From Weissella confusa (GTDB taxonomy: Bacteria > Bacillota > Bacilli > Lactobacillales > Lactobacillaceae): a stretch of 64,000 bases of DNA. The position numbers and the translations under genes were made by a program. How positions within the stretch are numbered: the first letter of the stretch is position 1; every line of letters starts with the position of its first letter. The stretch lies in the NCBI GenBank assembly GCA_001436895.1, contig JQAY01000012.1, positions 4,953-68,952 of the forward strand, read 5' to 3'. This document shows, piece by piece, positions 43,800-53,070 of the stretch. Under the pieces are notes generated by a model, which was not told where the DNA came from, searched no databases, and worked only from the letters and a program-made list of their open reading frames with translations.

Positions 43800-44342
43800 C
43801 TACTGGAGAATCCACCATTGATAGATGGCATCTGAGAAGTAAGGTGTCTGATTCAAAATCCATTGGGCGATGGGTGACTGAATCATCGCATCGTGGTACC
43901 AAGGGATTTCCCATGTCTGTGTTAATTGTAAAACAAAGAAGATTTCAACGTAGACTAAAAGGCCGTAAACTAGCATTCCGGCTAGACGATTCACCGTGCC
44001 GAGCAAAGGCACATGATTAATGAAACGCAAACTACGCTCGATTGAACGCACAATGAACGTTCCAATAATCATGATTAATCCAAATGCTAAACCGGATGCT
44101 AAAAATTCATTGGCTTTGTCAGAAACAAATTCTGGTACCCCATTGGCCGCCCAACGCGCTTGTACCGTCATCAAAAACGTTTCGTGAATCCAGCTTCCCA
44201 AGCGGTGTGACATCAAGACAGCCACTGCGTAAACCACAAAACGACCGCCCAATGACAATAAACTGCGGACGAAGCCTAAGTATCGACCACGTAGTACCGC
44301 CGCTAGAAGCAATACTGCAATAATAATTGACAGCAAGTTCAT
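43800..44342 (-). CDS. CvpA-family membrane protein
   Basis: The 180-residue protein has four spans (LSIIIAVLLLAAVLRGRYLGF, FVVYAVAVLMSH, LAFGLIMIIGTFIV, LAGMLVYGLLVYVEIFFVLQL). The family motif RGRYLGFVRSLLSLGG follows the first span. CvpA proteins affect colicin secretion in E. coli and envelope traits elsewhere. Its ATG overlaps the zapA stop (TAATG), and mutS2 follows it, so the three genes form one unit. Confidence 0.88.
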   Translation of the reverse strand: MNLLSIIIAVLLLAAVLRGRYLGFVRSLLSLGGRFVVYAVAVLMSHRLGSWIHETFLMTVQARWAANGVPEFVSDKANEFLASGLAFGLIMIIGTFIVRSIERSLRFINHVPLLGTVNRLAGMLVYGLLVYVEIFFVLQLTQTWEIPWYHDAMIQSPIAQWILNQTPYFSDAIYQWWILQ

Positions 44343-44572
44343 TATTCAGCGTGATCCTTCTCAGCTTGCATCTTCAATTGGTCTGACAAAGCGTTGATAG
44401 CCAACAAGGTTAGGAGTTGGTCATCTGACAACTTGGGTGCCAATTGCTTCATTTGGTCCAATTGTTGGTTAGCCAATTCAAAAACAGCCTTCATGTGTGC
44501 TTGTGATTCAGCAGCTGTAATCGTGATTTCTTTACCTAGAATTTCGCCTTTAAAACGTGTCTTTTCTGCCAT
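44342..44572 (-). CDS. zapA: Cell division protein ZapA
   Basis: The 76-residue protein binds FtsZ and bundles its filaments. KTRFKGEILGKEITITAAESQAHMKAV is the N-terminal beta-hairpin domain, and the C-terminal half is a coiled-coil helix (LLTLLAINALSDQLKMQAEK). Size, coupling to cvpA and proximity to mutS2 match the firmicute arrangement. AAGAGGAAAG precedes the ATG. Confidence 0.9.
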   Translation of the reverse strand: MAEKTRFKGEILGKEITITAAESQAHMKAVFELANQQLDQMKQLAPKLSDDQLLTLLAINALSDQLKMQAEKDHAE

Positions 44573-44614
44573 GTTGTCTTTCCTCTTCTTGTTTATTCAT
44601 AACTACCAGTATAG

Positions 44615-44642
44615 CAAAAAAGCGCTGATATTTCAGCGCTTT
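44615..44642 (-). terminator. Terminator of the 86-residue protein gene
   Basis: AAGCGCTGA/TCAGCGCTT stem with a short loop, then TTTTTT on the minus strand, ten bases after the stop. Confidence 0.9.
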
Positions 44643-44652
44643 CCGGTCGATG

Positions 44653-44913
44653 CTATTGATTATCGATTACCTGATAATCTTTTTCGAATTCATTTTCATT
44701 CACGATGCGCAATTCCTGTCCATCACGCGTCAGAAAGTCACCGCACGCCCCCATGGCAACTGACCAAGGTGCATTAAGCATCAAGGTGTTTTCTTCACGT
44801 GCATCCCAGTGAAGTAGCCCTTGTTTGAACGCATCTTGCACCCAAACAGCTGGTGACATATCATCAGAAATTTGCCAGACATCCACAATTTGTGTACCAT
44901 GCTTCGCTTGCAT
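44653..44913 (-). CDS. Small cytoplasmic protein of unknown function
   Basis: The 86-residue acidic product has alternating strands (GTQIVDVWQISDDMSP, LLHWDAREENTLMLN) and a WSVAMGACGDFLTRDGQEL turn. It has no membrane span or known motif. GTAGGTAACG precedes the ATG, and a minus-strand TATACT at about 44960 is a probable -10 box. It stands between oppA and zapA with its own terminator. Confidence 0.6.
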   Translation of the reverse strand: MQAKHGTQIVDVWQISDDMSPAVWVQDAFKQGLLHWDAREENTLMLNAPWSVAMGACGDFLTRDGQELRIVNENEFEKDYQVIDNQ

Positions 44914-44979
44914 TATCGTTACCTACTTTCTACGGTAGCTGAGCCCTCTTCTCGGTACCAGTATACCATTTAATGCGAG

Positions 44980-46605
44980 TTACTTCTTGTAGGCCCACTT
45001 CCAGTCATATGGTGATCCAACTGGGTTCAAAACCACATTCTTAACTGATGGACGCATCAACGTAGCAGATGATTGGTAGTAAAGTGGTGCGACACCAACT
45101 TGTTTTTCGATTTGTTGCTCAGCCGTCTTGTAATCTTCGTAACGCTTGTTAGGATCGTTCACATCAGTTGTCTTGGCAGCGTTCACGGCGTCATCATACG
45201 TTTGGTCACTCCAGCTACCATAGTTGAAGTCTGAATTCGTCGTGGCCAAATCCAAGAATGATGATGGATCAGCATAGTCAGCGCCCCAACGGTCAATCAC
45301 GACTTGGAACTTCTTGGCTTCGGACAAAGCCAAACGTTGCTTGAATGGCACCACCTTGATGGTCACCTTCACGTTATCCATTTTTTGCCATTGCGCTTGG
45401 ATGAACTGAGCCATACGCTTTGAGGCATCTGTGTCATCAGCCAACAATTGGACGGACAACTTCTTTTTACCAGTCTCCTTAAGTCCTTCCTTCATCAACT
45501 GCTTTGCCTTGGCCTTGTCATAAGCAATTGCACCAGGCACAGCTGCTGACTTGGCGAAATCTTCACCCGTGTTCGGATCCTTGGCCAACTTGGCCGCTGT
45601 AAACGTTGTAGCTGGTGTTGCCGTTCCGGTCAAAATCTTATTGGCCAATGTCTTACGATCAATGGCATATGACATGGCTTGGCGAATTTTCAGGTTCTGG
45701 TAGACTGGATAATTCTTTTGATTGAATTCTACATAAGCCGTTGTGGCTGATGGAATCACCTTGTAGTCCTTTAAGTTCTTTGACGCAGTGACTTGATCAG
45801 GCGACAAATTCGTGAAGTCGACGCTACCAGCCTTGTACAAGTTATAACCAGTGTTTTGGTCCTTGATGGCTTGCACCACAATCTTAGGCGTTTTAACTGC
45901 CTTCACATCCCAGTATTGCTTGTTCTTCACCAACGTATACTTGTTGTTCGAACCATTCCAACCCTTCATGACAAACGGACCAGATGACAACGTATACTTA
46001 GCCGTCGTACCGTACTTGCTACCAGCCTTTTCAACGAACGCCTTATTTTGTGGGAAGAATGGTGCCATCGTCAAAATGGATTCCAACTGTGGCATTGGCT
46101 TATCGAGCGTGACTTCCAAAGTCGTGTCGTCGAGCGCCTTTACACCCAAATCATCCAAGTTCTTGTCCTTACCTGACTGAATGTCATCCGCACCCTTAAT
46201 ACCTGAAAATAGGTATGCATACGTTGACGCCGTCTTTGGATTATTAGTACGTTGCCAACCATAAACAAAGTCGTTGGCCGTCAATGCATCCCCGTTCGAC
46301 CACTTCAAATTTGGACGAAGCTTGAAAGTATATGTCAAACCATCATCTGACTTTTCAACTGATTCAGCCAATGCCAATTGTGGTGTGCTGTTCTTATCAT
46401 TGCGGTACAAACCATCCCCAATGGCTTGCATGGCATCAAAATCAACGGCAGCAGACGACTTTGCTTGGTCCATTGTGCCAAGTTGCGCAGTCTCCGTCCA
46501 ATTGATTGTCTTATATGTGGCGGCTTGCGTTGCCGTTGGTACCACGATTGATCCCAAAATTAGACTTGCTGATGCAAGCGCTACTCCCTTAACTACTTTA
46601 TTCAT
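44980..46605 (-). CDS. oppA: Peptide ABC transporter substrate-binding protein (OppA family)
   Basis: The 541-residue extracellular protein captures peptides for an Opp-type importer. Family blocks are TINWTETAQLGTMDQAKSSA, LRPNLKWSNGDALTANDFVYGWQR, YVEFNQKNYPVYQNLKIRQAMSYAIDR and, near the end, APLYYQSSATLMRPSVKNV. The signal peptide ends VPTATQAATYK, a signal-peptidase I site, with no lipobox Cys, so the mature protein would not be lipid-anchored. The importer's permease and ATPase genes are not adjacent, so it is an orphan binding protein. A strong promoter (TTGAAT, 17 bases, TACTAT) and AGGAGGG site precede it. Confidence 0.9.
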   Translation of the reverse strand: MNKVVKGVALASASLILGSIVVPTATQAATYKTINWTETAQLGTMDQAKSSAAVDFDAMQAIGDGLYRNDKNSTPQLALAESVEKSDDGLTYTFKLRPNLKWSNGDALTANDFVYGWQRTNNPKTASTYAYLFSGIKGADDIQSGKDKNLDDLGVKALDDTTLEVTLDKPMPQLESILTMAPFFPQNKAFVEKAGSKYGTTAKYTLSSGPFVMKGWNGSNNKYTLVKNKQYWDVKAVKTPKIVVQAIKDQNTGYNLYKAGSVDFTNLSPDQVTASKNLKDYKVIPSATTAYVEFNQKNYPVYQNLKIRQAMSYAIDRKTLANKILTGTATPATTFTAAKLAKDPNTGEDFAKSAAVPGAIAYDKAKAKQLMKEGLKETGKKKLSVQLLADDTDASKRMAQFIQAQWQKMDNVKVTIKVVPFKQRLALSEAKKFQVVIDRWGADYADPSSFLDLATTNSDFNYGSWSDQTYDDAVNAAKTTDVNDPNKRYEDYKTAEQQIEKQVGVAPLYYQSSATLMRPSVKNVVLNPVGSPYDWKWAYKK

Positions 46606-46634
46606 ACTCGAATGCCCTCCTAAACGATGACTAA

Positions 46635-46663
46635 ATAGTACCGCCGAGTGAGGGTGAATTCAA
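46635..46663 (-). promoter_or_regulatory. Promoter of the oppA-type gene
   Basis: Minus-strand TTGAAT (46658-46663), 17-base spacer, TACTAT (46635-46640), 30 bases before the start codon. Confidence 0.8.
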
Positions 46664-46724
46664 AGAATAGCTCTTATTTCATCAAATTTGCATCTGAAAA
46701 CGGTTGCAATCTACTGTTTTTACA

Positions 46725-46767
46725 TACAAAAAATACCCATGCCAATAAATGACATGGGTATAATTTT
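46725..46767. terminator. Terminator of engB
   Basis: TACCCAT/ATGGGTA arms (46734-46760 overall) with T-rich flanks on both sides: AAAAAA to the left and TTTTTTA to the right. It follows the engB stop and may also act in the other direction. Confidence 0.85.
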
Positions 46768-47397
46768 TTAGTCTTCGTAATCTTCAGGATTGAAGTCCGT
46801 ACCATCTAGCATACGAGCTTCTAGCCAATCCCAAACATTGTCCTTACCATACTTCGTTTCTGATGAGAAAATCTCAAAATCAGAAACATCGGGGTTGAAT
46901 TGCAACCCACGCTTGATGTCAGCTTCAGCCTTGTTCCACTTACCACGTGAAATCTTGTCGGCCTTCGTTGCAACAACAAGCACTGGCAAGCCAATGTCAT
47001 CTGACGTCAACCAGTTGTACATCTCGATGTCTTCCTTAGAAGGCATGTGACGGGCATCAACTAGTTGCACGATTCCCTTCAAAGGCTCACGTGTACGCAA
47101 GTATTCACCGATCATCACAGCAAATTCTTCACGGGCCTTCTTTGACACCTTGGCATAACCGTAACCAGGCACGTCGACGAAGAAAATTTGATCCTCTACC
47201 TTGTAGAAATTCAATGTTTGCGTCTTACCTGGTTGTGATGACGTACGAGCAAATGACTTGCGGTTAATCAAAACGTTCGTCAATGATGACTTACCAACGT
47301 TTGAACGACCAACAAAAGCCACCTCTGGCAACCCATCAGTTGGGTATTGGCTCGCACGAACGGCAGACATTACCATTTCGACATTGTGTACTTCCAT
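46768..47397 (-). CDS. engB: Ribosome biogenesis GTPase EngB (YsxC)
   Basis: The 209-residue GTPase helps assemble the 50S subunit. G1 is [10 protein letters not shown]2 [10 protein letters not shown]3 DVPGYG and G4 ATKADK. It follows clpX by 18 bases, the standard firmicute pair. The protein ends with an acidic tail (FNPEDYED). GGAGG precedes the ATG. Confidence 0.96.
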   Translation of the reverse strand: MEVHNVEMVMSAVRASQYPTDGLPEVAFVGRSNVGKSSLTNVLINRKSFARTSSQPGKTQTLNFYKVEDQIFFVDVPGYGYAKVSKKAREEFAVMIGEYLRTREPLKGIVQLVDARHMPSKEDIEMYNWLTSDDIGLPVLVVATKADKISRGKWNKAEADIKRGLQFNPDVSDFEIFSSETKYGKDNVWDWLEARMLDGTDFNPEDYED

Positions 47398-47415
47398 GAT
47401 AAATCCTCCGTTAAA

Positions 47416-48669
47416 TTATGCTTGTTCAGTGACCAATTCAGGTTGCTCGTGGTTCAACACGGCACCTTCCGTAATAATAACGCCGTTGACGTCATCACGT
47501 GAAGGTACGTCGAACATCACGTCACGCATCGTTTCTTCGATGATTGAACGCAAACCACGGGCTCCCGTCTCACGCTCGATTGCCAAGTGAGCCATTGCCT
47601 TCAAGGCTTCAGGCGTGAACGTCAAAGCAACACCTTCTAGGGCCAACAAAGCTTGGTATTGCTTAACCAAAGCGTTCTTAGGCTCTGTCAAAATGCGAAC
47701 CAAGTCATCTTCAGTCAATTCTTCCAAAGCTGTCAAAATTGGCAAACGACCAATGAATTCTGGAATCAAACCAAAGCTCATCAGGTCTTCAGGCACAACT
47801 TGTTGCATGATTGACTTATCTGACGTGTTGAATTGTTGCGTCTTTGAATCCGTTCCGAATCCAATAACCTTCGCACCAACACGCTCCTTAACCATTTGTT
47901 CAATACCCGCAAAGGCACCACCGACGATGAACAAAATGTTCGTCGTATCGATTTGAATGAACTCTTGGTTAGGGTGCTTACGTCCTCCTTGAGGTGGAAC
48001 GTTAGCAATCGTACCTTCTAGCATCTTCAAAAGGGCTTGTTGCACACCTTCACCAGAAACGTCTCGGGTAATTGAAACATTTTCGGCCTTCTTGGCAATC
48101 TTGTCAATTTCGTCGATGTAGATGATACCAGTTTCAGCACGCTCGACATCGTAGTCGGCGGCTTGGATCAACTTCAATAGAATGTTTTCAACGTCTTCTC
48201 CAACGTATCCAGCTTCAGTCAAAGTCGTGGCATCCGCAATTGCGAATGGCACGTTCAATAGCTTAGCCATTGATTGTGCGATGTACGTCTTACCAGACCC
48301 AGTAGGTCCGATCATGGCGATGTTTGACTTTTGCAGTTCAACACCTTCAGCCCCAGTTTCGCCCGTCAACATCGCGTTAACGCGCTTGTAGTGGTTGTAG
48401 ACGGCAACTGCAAGAGTACGCTTAGCTTCGTCTTGTCCGATAACATAAGAATTCAAGTTATCGACAATTTCACGTGGTGTTTTCAAAGTCAATGTGCGCT
48501 CCAATGCATCTTGTTGCAAATCTTCATTAATAATATCTTGTGCCAAAGCCACACATTCGTTACAAATGTATACGCCAGGCCCTGCGATAAGCTTCTTCAC
48601 TTCAGTAGAAGCCTTACCACAGAATGAACAGTAGGCAATGCCGTTTGAATTATCGGTTGTATTAAACAC
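47416..48669 (-). CDS. clpX: ATP-dependent protease ATP-binding subunit ClpX
   Basis: The 417-residue AAA+ unfoldase feeds substrates to ClpP. The N-terminal zinc domain has CSFCGK and CNECV. Walker A is GPTGSGKT, Walker [12 protein letters not shown], and the ClpP-contact loop lies around IGFGTDS. The sensor-2 block [19 protein letters not shown] is present. It lies upstream of engB and downstream of tig, as usual. AGGAGG lies ten bases before the ATG. Confidence 0.97.
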   Translation of the reverse strand: MFNTTDNSNGIAYCSFCGKASTEVKKLIAGPGVYICNECVALAQDIINEDLQQDALERTLTLKTPREIVDNLNSYVIGQDEAKRTLAVAVYNHYKRVNAMLTGETGAEGVELQKSNIAMIGPTGSGKTYIAQSMAKLLNVPFAIADATTLTEAGYVGEDVENILLKLIQAADYDVERAETGIIYIDEIDKIAKKAENVSITRDVSGEGVQQALLKMLEGTIANVPPQGGRKHPNQEFIQIDTTNILFIVGGAFAGIEQMVKERVGAKVIGFGTDSKTQQFNTSDKSIMQQVVPEDLMSFGLIPEFIGRLPILTALEELTEDDLVRILTEPKNALVKQYQALLALEGVALTFTPEALKAMAHLAIERETGARGLRSIIEETMRDVMFDVPSRDDVNGVIITEGAVLNHEQPELVTEQA

Positions 48670-48786
48670 TGTTCAACCTCCTGTAAGTTTTTAAACGTTA
48701 GACTAAACGTAAGTTACCTACTATTGTACCAGAGATTTTGTGTTTTTTTATACGATATTCTTAGGACTTATATAGTGTAACACTGC

Positions 48787-48823
48787 AAAAAGAGGTTAGA
48801 CTCGAAAAAGTCTAACCTCTTTT
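48787..48823 (-). terminator. Terminator of tig
   Basis: AAAAGAGGTTAGACT/AGTCTAACCTCTTTT arms with a short loop, T-rich on both strands. Confidence 0.92.
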
Positions 48824-48841
48824 GTTTAACGTTTAATTGAA

Positions 48842-50131
48842 TTAAGCTTCAACAGCGTTATCAACGATCATGTCAACAACTTGCTTGATAGCAATGTCGT
48901 GTGACAACATGTCGTCTGACAAAGCACCGCGAACAGCAGCTTCGTCCATACCGTATTGGTCAGCCAATGACTTTACTTCAGCAGCAATGTCGTCAGCTGA
49001 TGGCTTGATGTTTTCTGCCTTAACAATAGCTTCCAATACCAAGTTCGTCTTTACACGACGCTCAGCACCTTCTTCGTATTGCTTGTGCAAATCATCTTCT
49101 GATGAACCAGTGATTTGGTAGTACAACTCTGGTGAAATACCTTGTTGTTGCATTGAAGCAAAGAATTGGTTCATTTGACGGTGAACGTCTTCGTGAATCA
49201 TTGAGTCAGGAATTTGACCACCTTCAACAGATGCATTGTCAACAACAGCTGCGATAGCTGCATCTTCCTTGGCATCCTTAGCTGCGTCTTCCTTAGAAGT
49301 CGTCAAGCGAGCCTTAACCTTGTCCTTCAATTCTGCCAAAGTTTCAACTTCTTCGTCGATGTCCTTTGCGAACTCGTCGTCCAAAGCTGGAACTTCCTTA
49401 GCCTTAACTTCGTGCACAGTAACAACGAACAAAGCGTCCTTACCTGCCAAGTCAGCATCTTGGTATTCTTCTGGGAACGTTACGTTAACGTTAACAACGT
49501 CTTCGGCCTTGGCACCAACCAATTGGTCTTCGAAGCCAGGGATGAATGAGCCTGAACCCAATTCAAGTGAGTAGTTCTCACCCTTTCCACCGTCGAACTC
49601 AACACCGTCAACTGAACCAACGAAGTCGATAACAACCGTGTCACCGTTCTTTGCAGGAGCGTCAACCAAAACCAATTCTGCTTGACCTTCTTGCAAACGA
49701 GTGATTTCAGCGTCCAATTCTTCATCAGAAACAGTAACGTCTGATGCAGGAACCTTAACACCCTTGTACTCGCCCAATTCGATTTCTGGTGCCAATTCAA
49801 CTTCAGCAGTCAAAACCCAAGCTTCACCCTTGTTCATTGACTCTGCGTCGATCTTTGGTTGACCAACAGTCGTAACACCTGCTTCAGCAACTGCATCAGC
49901 AAATACATCTGGCAATACAACGTTCAAAGCGTCTTGGTACAATGACTCTTCACCGTACATTTGGAAAAAGACTTGCTTAGGCATCTTACCCTTACGGAAA
50001 CCAGGAACCGTAATTTGCTTCTTAACGTCGTTAAATGCGGCGTCGATACCCTTTTCGTATACGTCAACAGGAACTTCGAACTTGATCGTTCCCTTGTTGC
50101 CTTCACCCTTAGTGAAAACTGCGTTTGCCAT
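48842..50131 (-). CDS. tig: Trigger factor
   Basis: The 429-residue ribosome-bound chaperone and prolyl isomerase folds nascent chains. The ribosome-binding signature is VPGFRKGKMPKQVFFQMYG. The FKBP-type domain (DTVVIDFVGSVDGVEFDGGKGENYSLELGSGSFIPGFEDQL region) and the C-terminal helical arms follow. The ATG behind GGAGGAATAAAC is taken; an upstream frame extension overlaps that site. Next gene on the strand is clpX. Confidence 0.96.
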   Translation of the reverse strand: MANAVFTKGEGNKGTIKFEVPVDVYEKGIDAAFNDVKKQITVPGFRKGKMPKQVFFQMYGEESLYQDALNVVLPDVFADAVAEAGVTTVGQPKIDAESMNKGEAWVLTAEVELAPEIELGEYKGVKVPASDVTVSDEELDAEITRLQEGQAELVLVDAPAKNGDTVVIDFVGSVDGVEFDGGKGENYSLELGSGSFIPGFEDQLVGAKAEDVVNVNVTFPEEYQDADLAGKDALFVVTVHEVKAKEVPALDDEFAKDIDEEVETLAELKDKVKARLTTSKEDAAKDAKEDAAIAAVVDNASVEGGQIPDSMIHEDVHRQMNQFFASMQQQGISPELYYQITGSSEDDLHKQYEEGAERRVKTNLVLEAIVKAENIKPSADDIAAEVKSLADQYGMDEAAVRGALSDDMLSHDIAIKQVVDMIVDNAVEA

Positions 50132-50267
50132 GTTTATTCCTCCAATAGTCACCGGTTAAAGACCGACGACATATATTATCTTTACATACTTTATAAGTTT
50201 ACCGGAAAAACCGTTATTTGGCAATAAATGTAGGCCAAAACACGACATTTTTCCGACAAAAACGAAC

Positions 50268-50705
50268 TTAGAAAAGTTGACCTTCAAACTTTGACTCTGG
50301 GTAGTTCTTAAAGTCATAAGTTGCCAAATCTTCAGCCTTGTTAACGAAGGCCGTCAATGACTCCGTCAACATCAAGTTAGTCTTGTAGTCCGTCTCTTCG
50401 ACCATGATTACTGGCTTCTTCAATGCCCATGCCATACCTGCTTCAAAGGCTGTACCTGAATCAGCATCATCATCACGGAAATCAGCAACAACAACCAATG
50501 CGTCAGCGTCCAACACTTGTGTGACATCACGACGGAATACTTCTGCAGCCCATGCTGGCGAGTATTCTGGGTTATCTGTCTTTTGGTGGTGGCGTGGTGA
50601 GTAGAAATCAGTCACCGTTGGGTTAGCCTCTAGGGCTGCTTCGATACGCGCGACACGATCAATTTGCTCATCACTAAAGAATGGTGCTGCCAAATAAATT
50701 TGCAT
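50268..50705 (-). CDS. Nucleoside 2-deoxyribosyltransferase
   Basis: The 145-residue enzyme exchanges bases between deoxynucleosides, a salvage reaction known from lactobacilli. Family blocks are IYLAAPFFSDEQIDRV, FYSPRHHQ, DADALVVVADFRDDDADSGTAFEAGMAWALKKPVI (nucleophile Glu in the SGTAFEAGMA part) and NLMLTESLTAFV. Slightly shorter than the classical enzyme. GAGGAG precedes the ATG. Monocistronic. Confidence 0.9.
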   Translation of the reverse strand: MQIYLAAPFFSDEQIDRVARIEAALEANPTVTDFYSPRHHQKTDNPEYSPAWAAEVFRRDVTQVLDADALVVVADFRDDDADSGTAFEAGMAWALKKPVIMVEETDYKTNLMLTESLTAFVNKAEDLATYDFKNYPESKFEGQLF

Positions 50706-50787
50706 TGTTTAAAGCTCCTCTTCATTGAAAAAAGTGTATAAGCTACTCTATCACATTTGCGTTGGTCGTGAGCAACAAAATTTGCAG

Positions 50788-50824
50788 AAAAACGGCTCTT
50801 GAATTCATGTGAATACCAAGAGCC
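50788..50824 (-). terminator. Terminator of the ClbS/DfsB-like gene
   Basis: GGCTCTTG/CAAGAGCC stem with a 15-base loop, followed by GTTTTTC on the minus strand. Confidence 0.75.
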
Positions 50825-50839
50825 TTGTCATACCAGTCA

Positions 50840-51376
50840 TTACGCCTGGTAAGTTTTCTGATGTGCTTTAAGCTTCTTTATTGCCCACTCATAGTGTGCG
50901 ACTGTGGCTGAAATACAATAACTAGCTAGCGTCGTGGTCCCAGTCCATGAGAAATATTGTTTGGTAAACAATGCTTCATCAGAAAACTCTGCTATAAGTG
51001 TCATTACTTTGTCATGACTGTCATGTAACATGACCTTCGCATCTGCTAATGTGGTCTCTTGATGCTTTTCCCAGAAACCAACATTCATCTCACCGTACGT
51101 TTTCCAATTATAAGGTGCCGGCAAAAACGGTTGCTGATCGCCATTTAGATTGGCATTCACCCACCGCAGTAGTAGCTGGTGCCATTCATAAAGATGAATC
51201 AACACATCTCGGATATTCTTATCGCGTCCCCAATGCGCTTCCTTACCCATCTCTGCACCAAATGCAAAGGTGGCTGCTTGTTCTTCATCCGGCATGGCAT
51301 CAATTAACTGCCACATCTTCTCAAATTGCTGTTCCGACGCAGTTAATAGCTCTGCTTTTGTCTTCGGTCTCGCCAT
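50840..51376 (-). CDS. ClbS/DfsB-family four-helix protein
   Basis: The 178-residue protein begins MARPKTKAELLTASEQQFEKMWQLIDAMP, the usual start of ClbS/DfsB proteins. It continues with WGRDKNIRDVLIHLYEWHQLLLRWV and FSWTGTTTLASYCISATVAHYEWAIKKLK. The conserved metal-like His positions (HLYEWH, HYEW) of the DinB-like fold are present. ClbS protects against the genotoxin colibactin, but most relatives have unknown roles. The ATG follows GGGGGA. Upstream lies a 200-base region of strong palindromes. Confidence 0.8.
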   Translation of the reverse strand: MARPKTKAELLTASEQQFEKMWQLIDAMPDEEQAATFAFGAEMGKEAHWGRDKNIRDVLIHLYEWHQLLLRWVNANLNGDQQPFLPAPYNWKTYGEMNVGFWEKHQETTLADAKVMLHDSHDKVMTLIAEFSDEALFTKQYFSWTGTTTLASYCISATVAHYEWAIKKLKAHQKTYQA

Positions 51377-51419
51377 GGTGATATTCCCCCAGTACCTAGT
51401 AATTACCGTCAGAATACCA

Positions 51420-51494
51420 TTCACGAGACGAAAGTCCCAACAATCTGCCTGGATAAAGCAGACTGAGAATGTCGGAGGTTTTTTGGCCTCCGAC
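51420..51494. repeat. Cluster of short hairpins upstream of the ClbS-like gene
   Basis: Three inverted repeats follow each other. They are GAGAC-GAAA-GTCCC (51427-51440), AATCTGC/GCAGACT (51442-51464) and a perfect GTCGGAGG/CCTCCGAC (51471-51494, eight-base loop). Read on the minus strand they would form a series of stem-loops in a leader of the ClbS-like gene. Confidence 0.5.
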
Positions 51495-51524
51495 GTGACC
51501 AAGTCGCCCTTATCAAGTGCGTCT

Positions 51525-51562
51525 TTGGTCTTACGCCTGACTGAAGTCAGGCGTAAGACCAA
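51525..51562. repeat. Perfect 18-bp inverted repeat
   Basis: TTGGTCTTACGCCTGACT, two bases, and the exact complement form a 38-base near-perfect palindrome without a T run. It is too long and GC-rich for an ordinary operator. It may be a mobile palindromic element or the first stem of a structured leader. Confidence 0.7.
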
Positions 51563-51579
51563 CAGCTGCTGTGATAAAC

Positions 51580-51624
51580 AAAAAGAGAGTTATGACATAC
51601 GAATATGTCATAACTCTCTTTTTT
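51580..51624. terminator. Bidirectional terminator of tuf
   Basis: AAAAAGAGAGTTATGACATA and its complement form a 20-bp perfect stem with a CGAA loop and T runs on both strands, 45 bases after the tuf stop. Confidence 0.93.
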
Positions 51625-51668
51625 GAGCAGCCTAAGCTACATTGGAAAATTTTACGTTAACCGTAAAA

Positions 51669-52856
51669 TTAGTCCTTGATTTCTGAAACAGTTCCGGCAC
51701 CGACAGTACGTCCACCTTCACGAACCGTAAACTTCAATCCCTTTTCGATGGCAACTGGTGCGATCAATTCGATATCGAATGTTACGTTGTCACCAGGCAT
51801 AACCATTTCAACGCCTTCTGGCAATTGAACTACACCCGTAACGTCAGTCGTGTGGAAGTAGAATTGTGGACGGTAGTTAGTGAAGAATGGCGTGTGACGG
51901 CCTCCTTCTTCCTTAGTCAAAACATAAACTTCGGCCAAGAACTTAGTGTGCGTTTGGATTGAACCAGGCTTAGCCAAAACTTGACCACGCTCGATTTCCT
52001 TACGATCAACACCACGCAACAATGCACCGATGTTATCACCAGCTTGACCTTGTTGCATTGACTTACGGAACATTTCGATTCCAGTAACAACAGTCTTACG
52101 AACGTCTTCGTGCAAACCAACGATTTCAACTTCATCGTTCAAGTTAACAGTTCCACGGTCGATACGACCTGAAGCAACAGTACCACGACCAGTGATCGTA
52201 AATACGTCTTCGACAGGCATCAAGAATGGCTTGTCAGTGTCACGCTCTGGCGTTGGGATGTATGAGTCAACAGTGTCCATCAACTCTTCGATAACCTTAA
52301 CTTGTTCTGGGTCACCTTCCAAAGCCTTCAAAGCTGATCCGCGGATAACTGGAATATCATCCCCAGGGAAATCGTACTCTGACAACAATTCACGAACTTC
52401 CATTTCAACCAAGTCAACCAACTCTTCGTCGTCAACCAAGTCAACCTTGTTCAAGAACACAACCAAGTAGTCAACACCAACTTGGCGAGCCAACAAGATG
52501 TGCTCACGAGTTTGTGGCATAGGACCGTCAGTTGAAGCAACAACCAAGATAGCACCGTCCATTTGGGCAGCACCAGTGATCATGTTCTTAACGTAGTCCG
52601 CGTGACCAGGGGCGTCGATGTGGGCGTAGTGACGAGCTTCCGTCTCGTACTCGATGTGAGCAGTGTTGATCGTGATACCACGCTCACGCTCTTCAGGAGC
52701 AGCGTCGATAGCAGCAAAGTCTTGTTGCTCAGCCAATCCCTTGTCAGCCAATACCTTTGAGATAGCGGCAGTCAAAGTAGTCTTACCGTGGTCGACGTGA
52801 CCGATAGTTCCAATGTTAACGTGAGGCTTAGTGCGCTCGAAATTTTCCTTAGCCAA
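51669..52856 (-). CDS. tuf: Elongation factor Tu
   Basis: The 395-residue GTPase delivers aminoacyl-tRNA to the ribosome. G1 GHVDHGKT, the effector region [16 protein letters not shown]3 DAPGHADY, G4 NKVD and G5 GSALKALEG are intact, and domains 2 and 3 are full length. The start codon is TTG, eight bases after a perfect AGGAGG; no ATG lies in a better place. A TATAAT box (52922-52927) and a leader hairpin precede it. It is separate from fusA and the str operon, as in other lactic acid bacteria. Confidence 0.98.
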   Translation of the reverse strand: MAKENFERTKPHVNIGTIGHVDHGKTTLTAAISKVLADKGLAEQQDFAAIDAAPEERERGITINTAHIEYETEARHYAHIDAPGHADYVKNMITGAAQMDGAILVVASTDGPMPQTREHILLARQVGVDYLVVFLNKVDLVDDEELVDLVEMEVRELLSEYDFPGDDIPVIRGSALKALEGDPEQVKVIEELMDTVDSYIPTPERDTDKPFLMPVEDVFTITGRGTVASGRIDRGTVNLNDEVEIVGLHEDVRKTVVTGIEMFRKSMQQGQAGDNIGALLRGVDRKEIERGQVLAKPGSIQTHTKFLAEVYVLTKEEGGRHTPFFTNYRPQFYFHTTDVTGVVQLPEGVEMVMPGDNVTFDIELIAPVAIEKGLKFTVREGGRTVGAGTVSEIKD

Positions 52857-52881
52857 AAGCTTGTCCTCCTAATATTCGCAT

Positions 52882-52903
52882 GTTAGCCCTTAAATGGGCT
52901 AAC
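52882..52903 (-). promoter_or_regulatory. Leader hairpin of tuf
   Basis: GTTAGCCC/GGGCTAAC, a perfect eight-bp stem with a six-base loop, lies in the tuf leader 11 bases upstream of the ribosome binding site. It could stabilise the message or bind a regulator. Confidence 0.55.
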
Positions 52904-52921
52904 CCTTATTGCTTAAATAGT

Positions 52922-52927
52922 ATTATA
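52922..52927 (-). promoter_or_regulatory. -10 box of the tuf promoter
   Basis: Minus-strand TATAAT, preceded 17 bases upstream by TTTTAG, about 65 bases before the start codon. Confidence 0.7.
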
Positions 52928-53070
52928 CTACATTCCTTACAGAACTAAAACAACTTGGTGCGAAAATCTTTGTAATTTCTCTATATGAGACTGGAATTAT
53001 TATATATAACTTGGCGATTTTTGTAAATATTTTTTACCTAAATTCGACTATCAATTTCAAATTAGTTTTT

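Noticed and set aside
51377-51562. N-terminal extension of the ClbS-like protein through the palindromes
   Set aside because: It would translate the hairpin region. A GGGGGA site and family alignment support the start at 51376.
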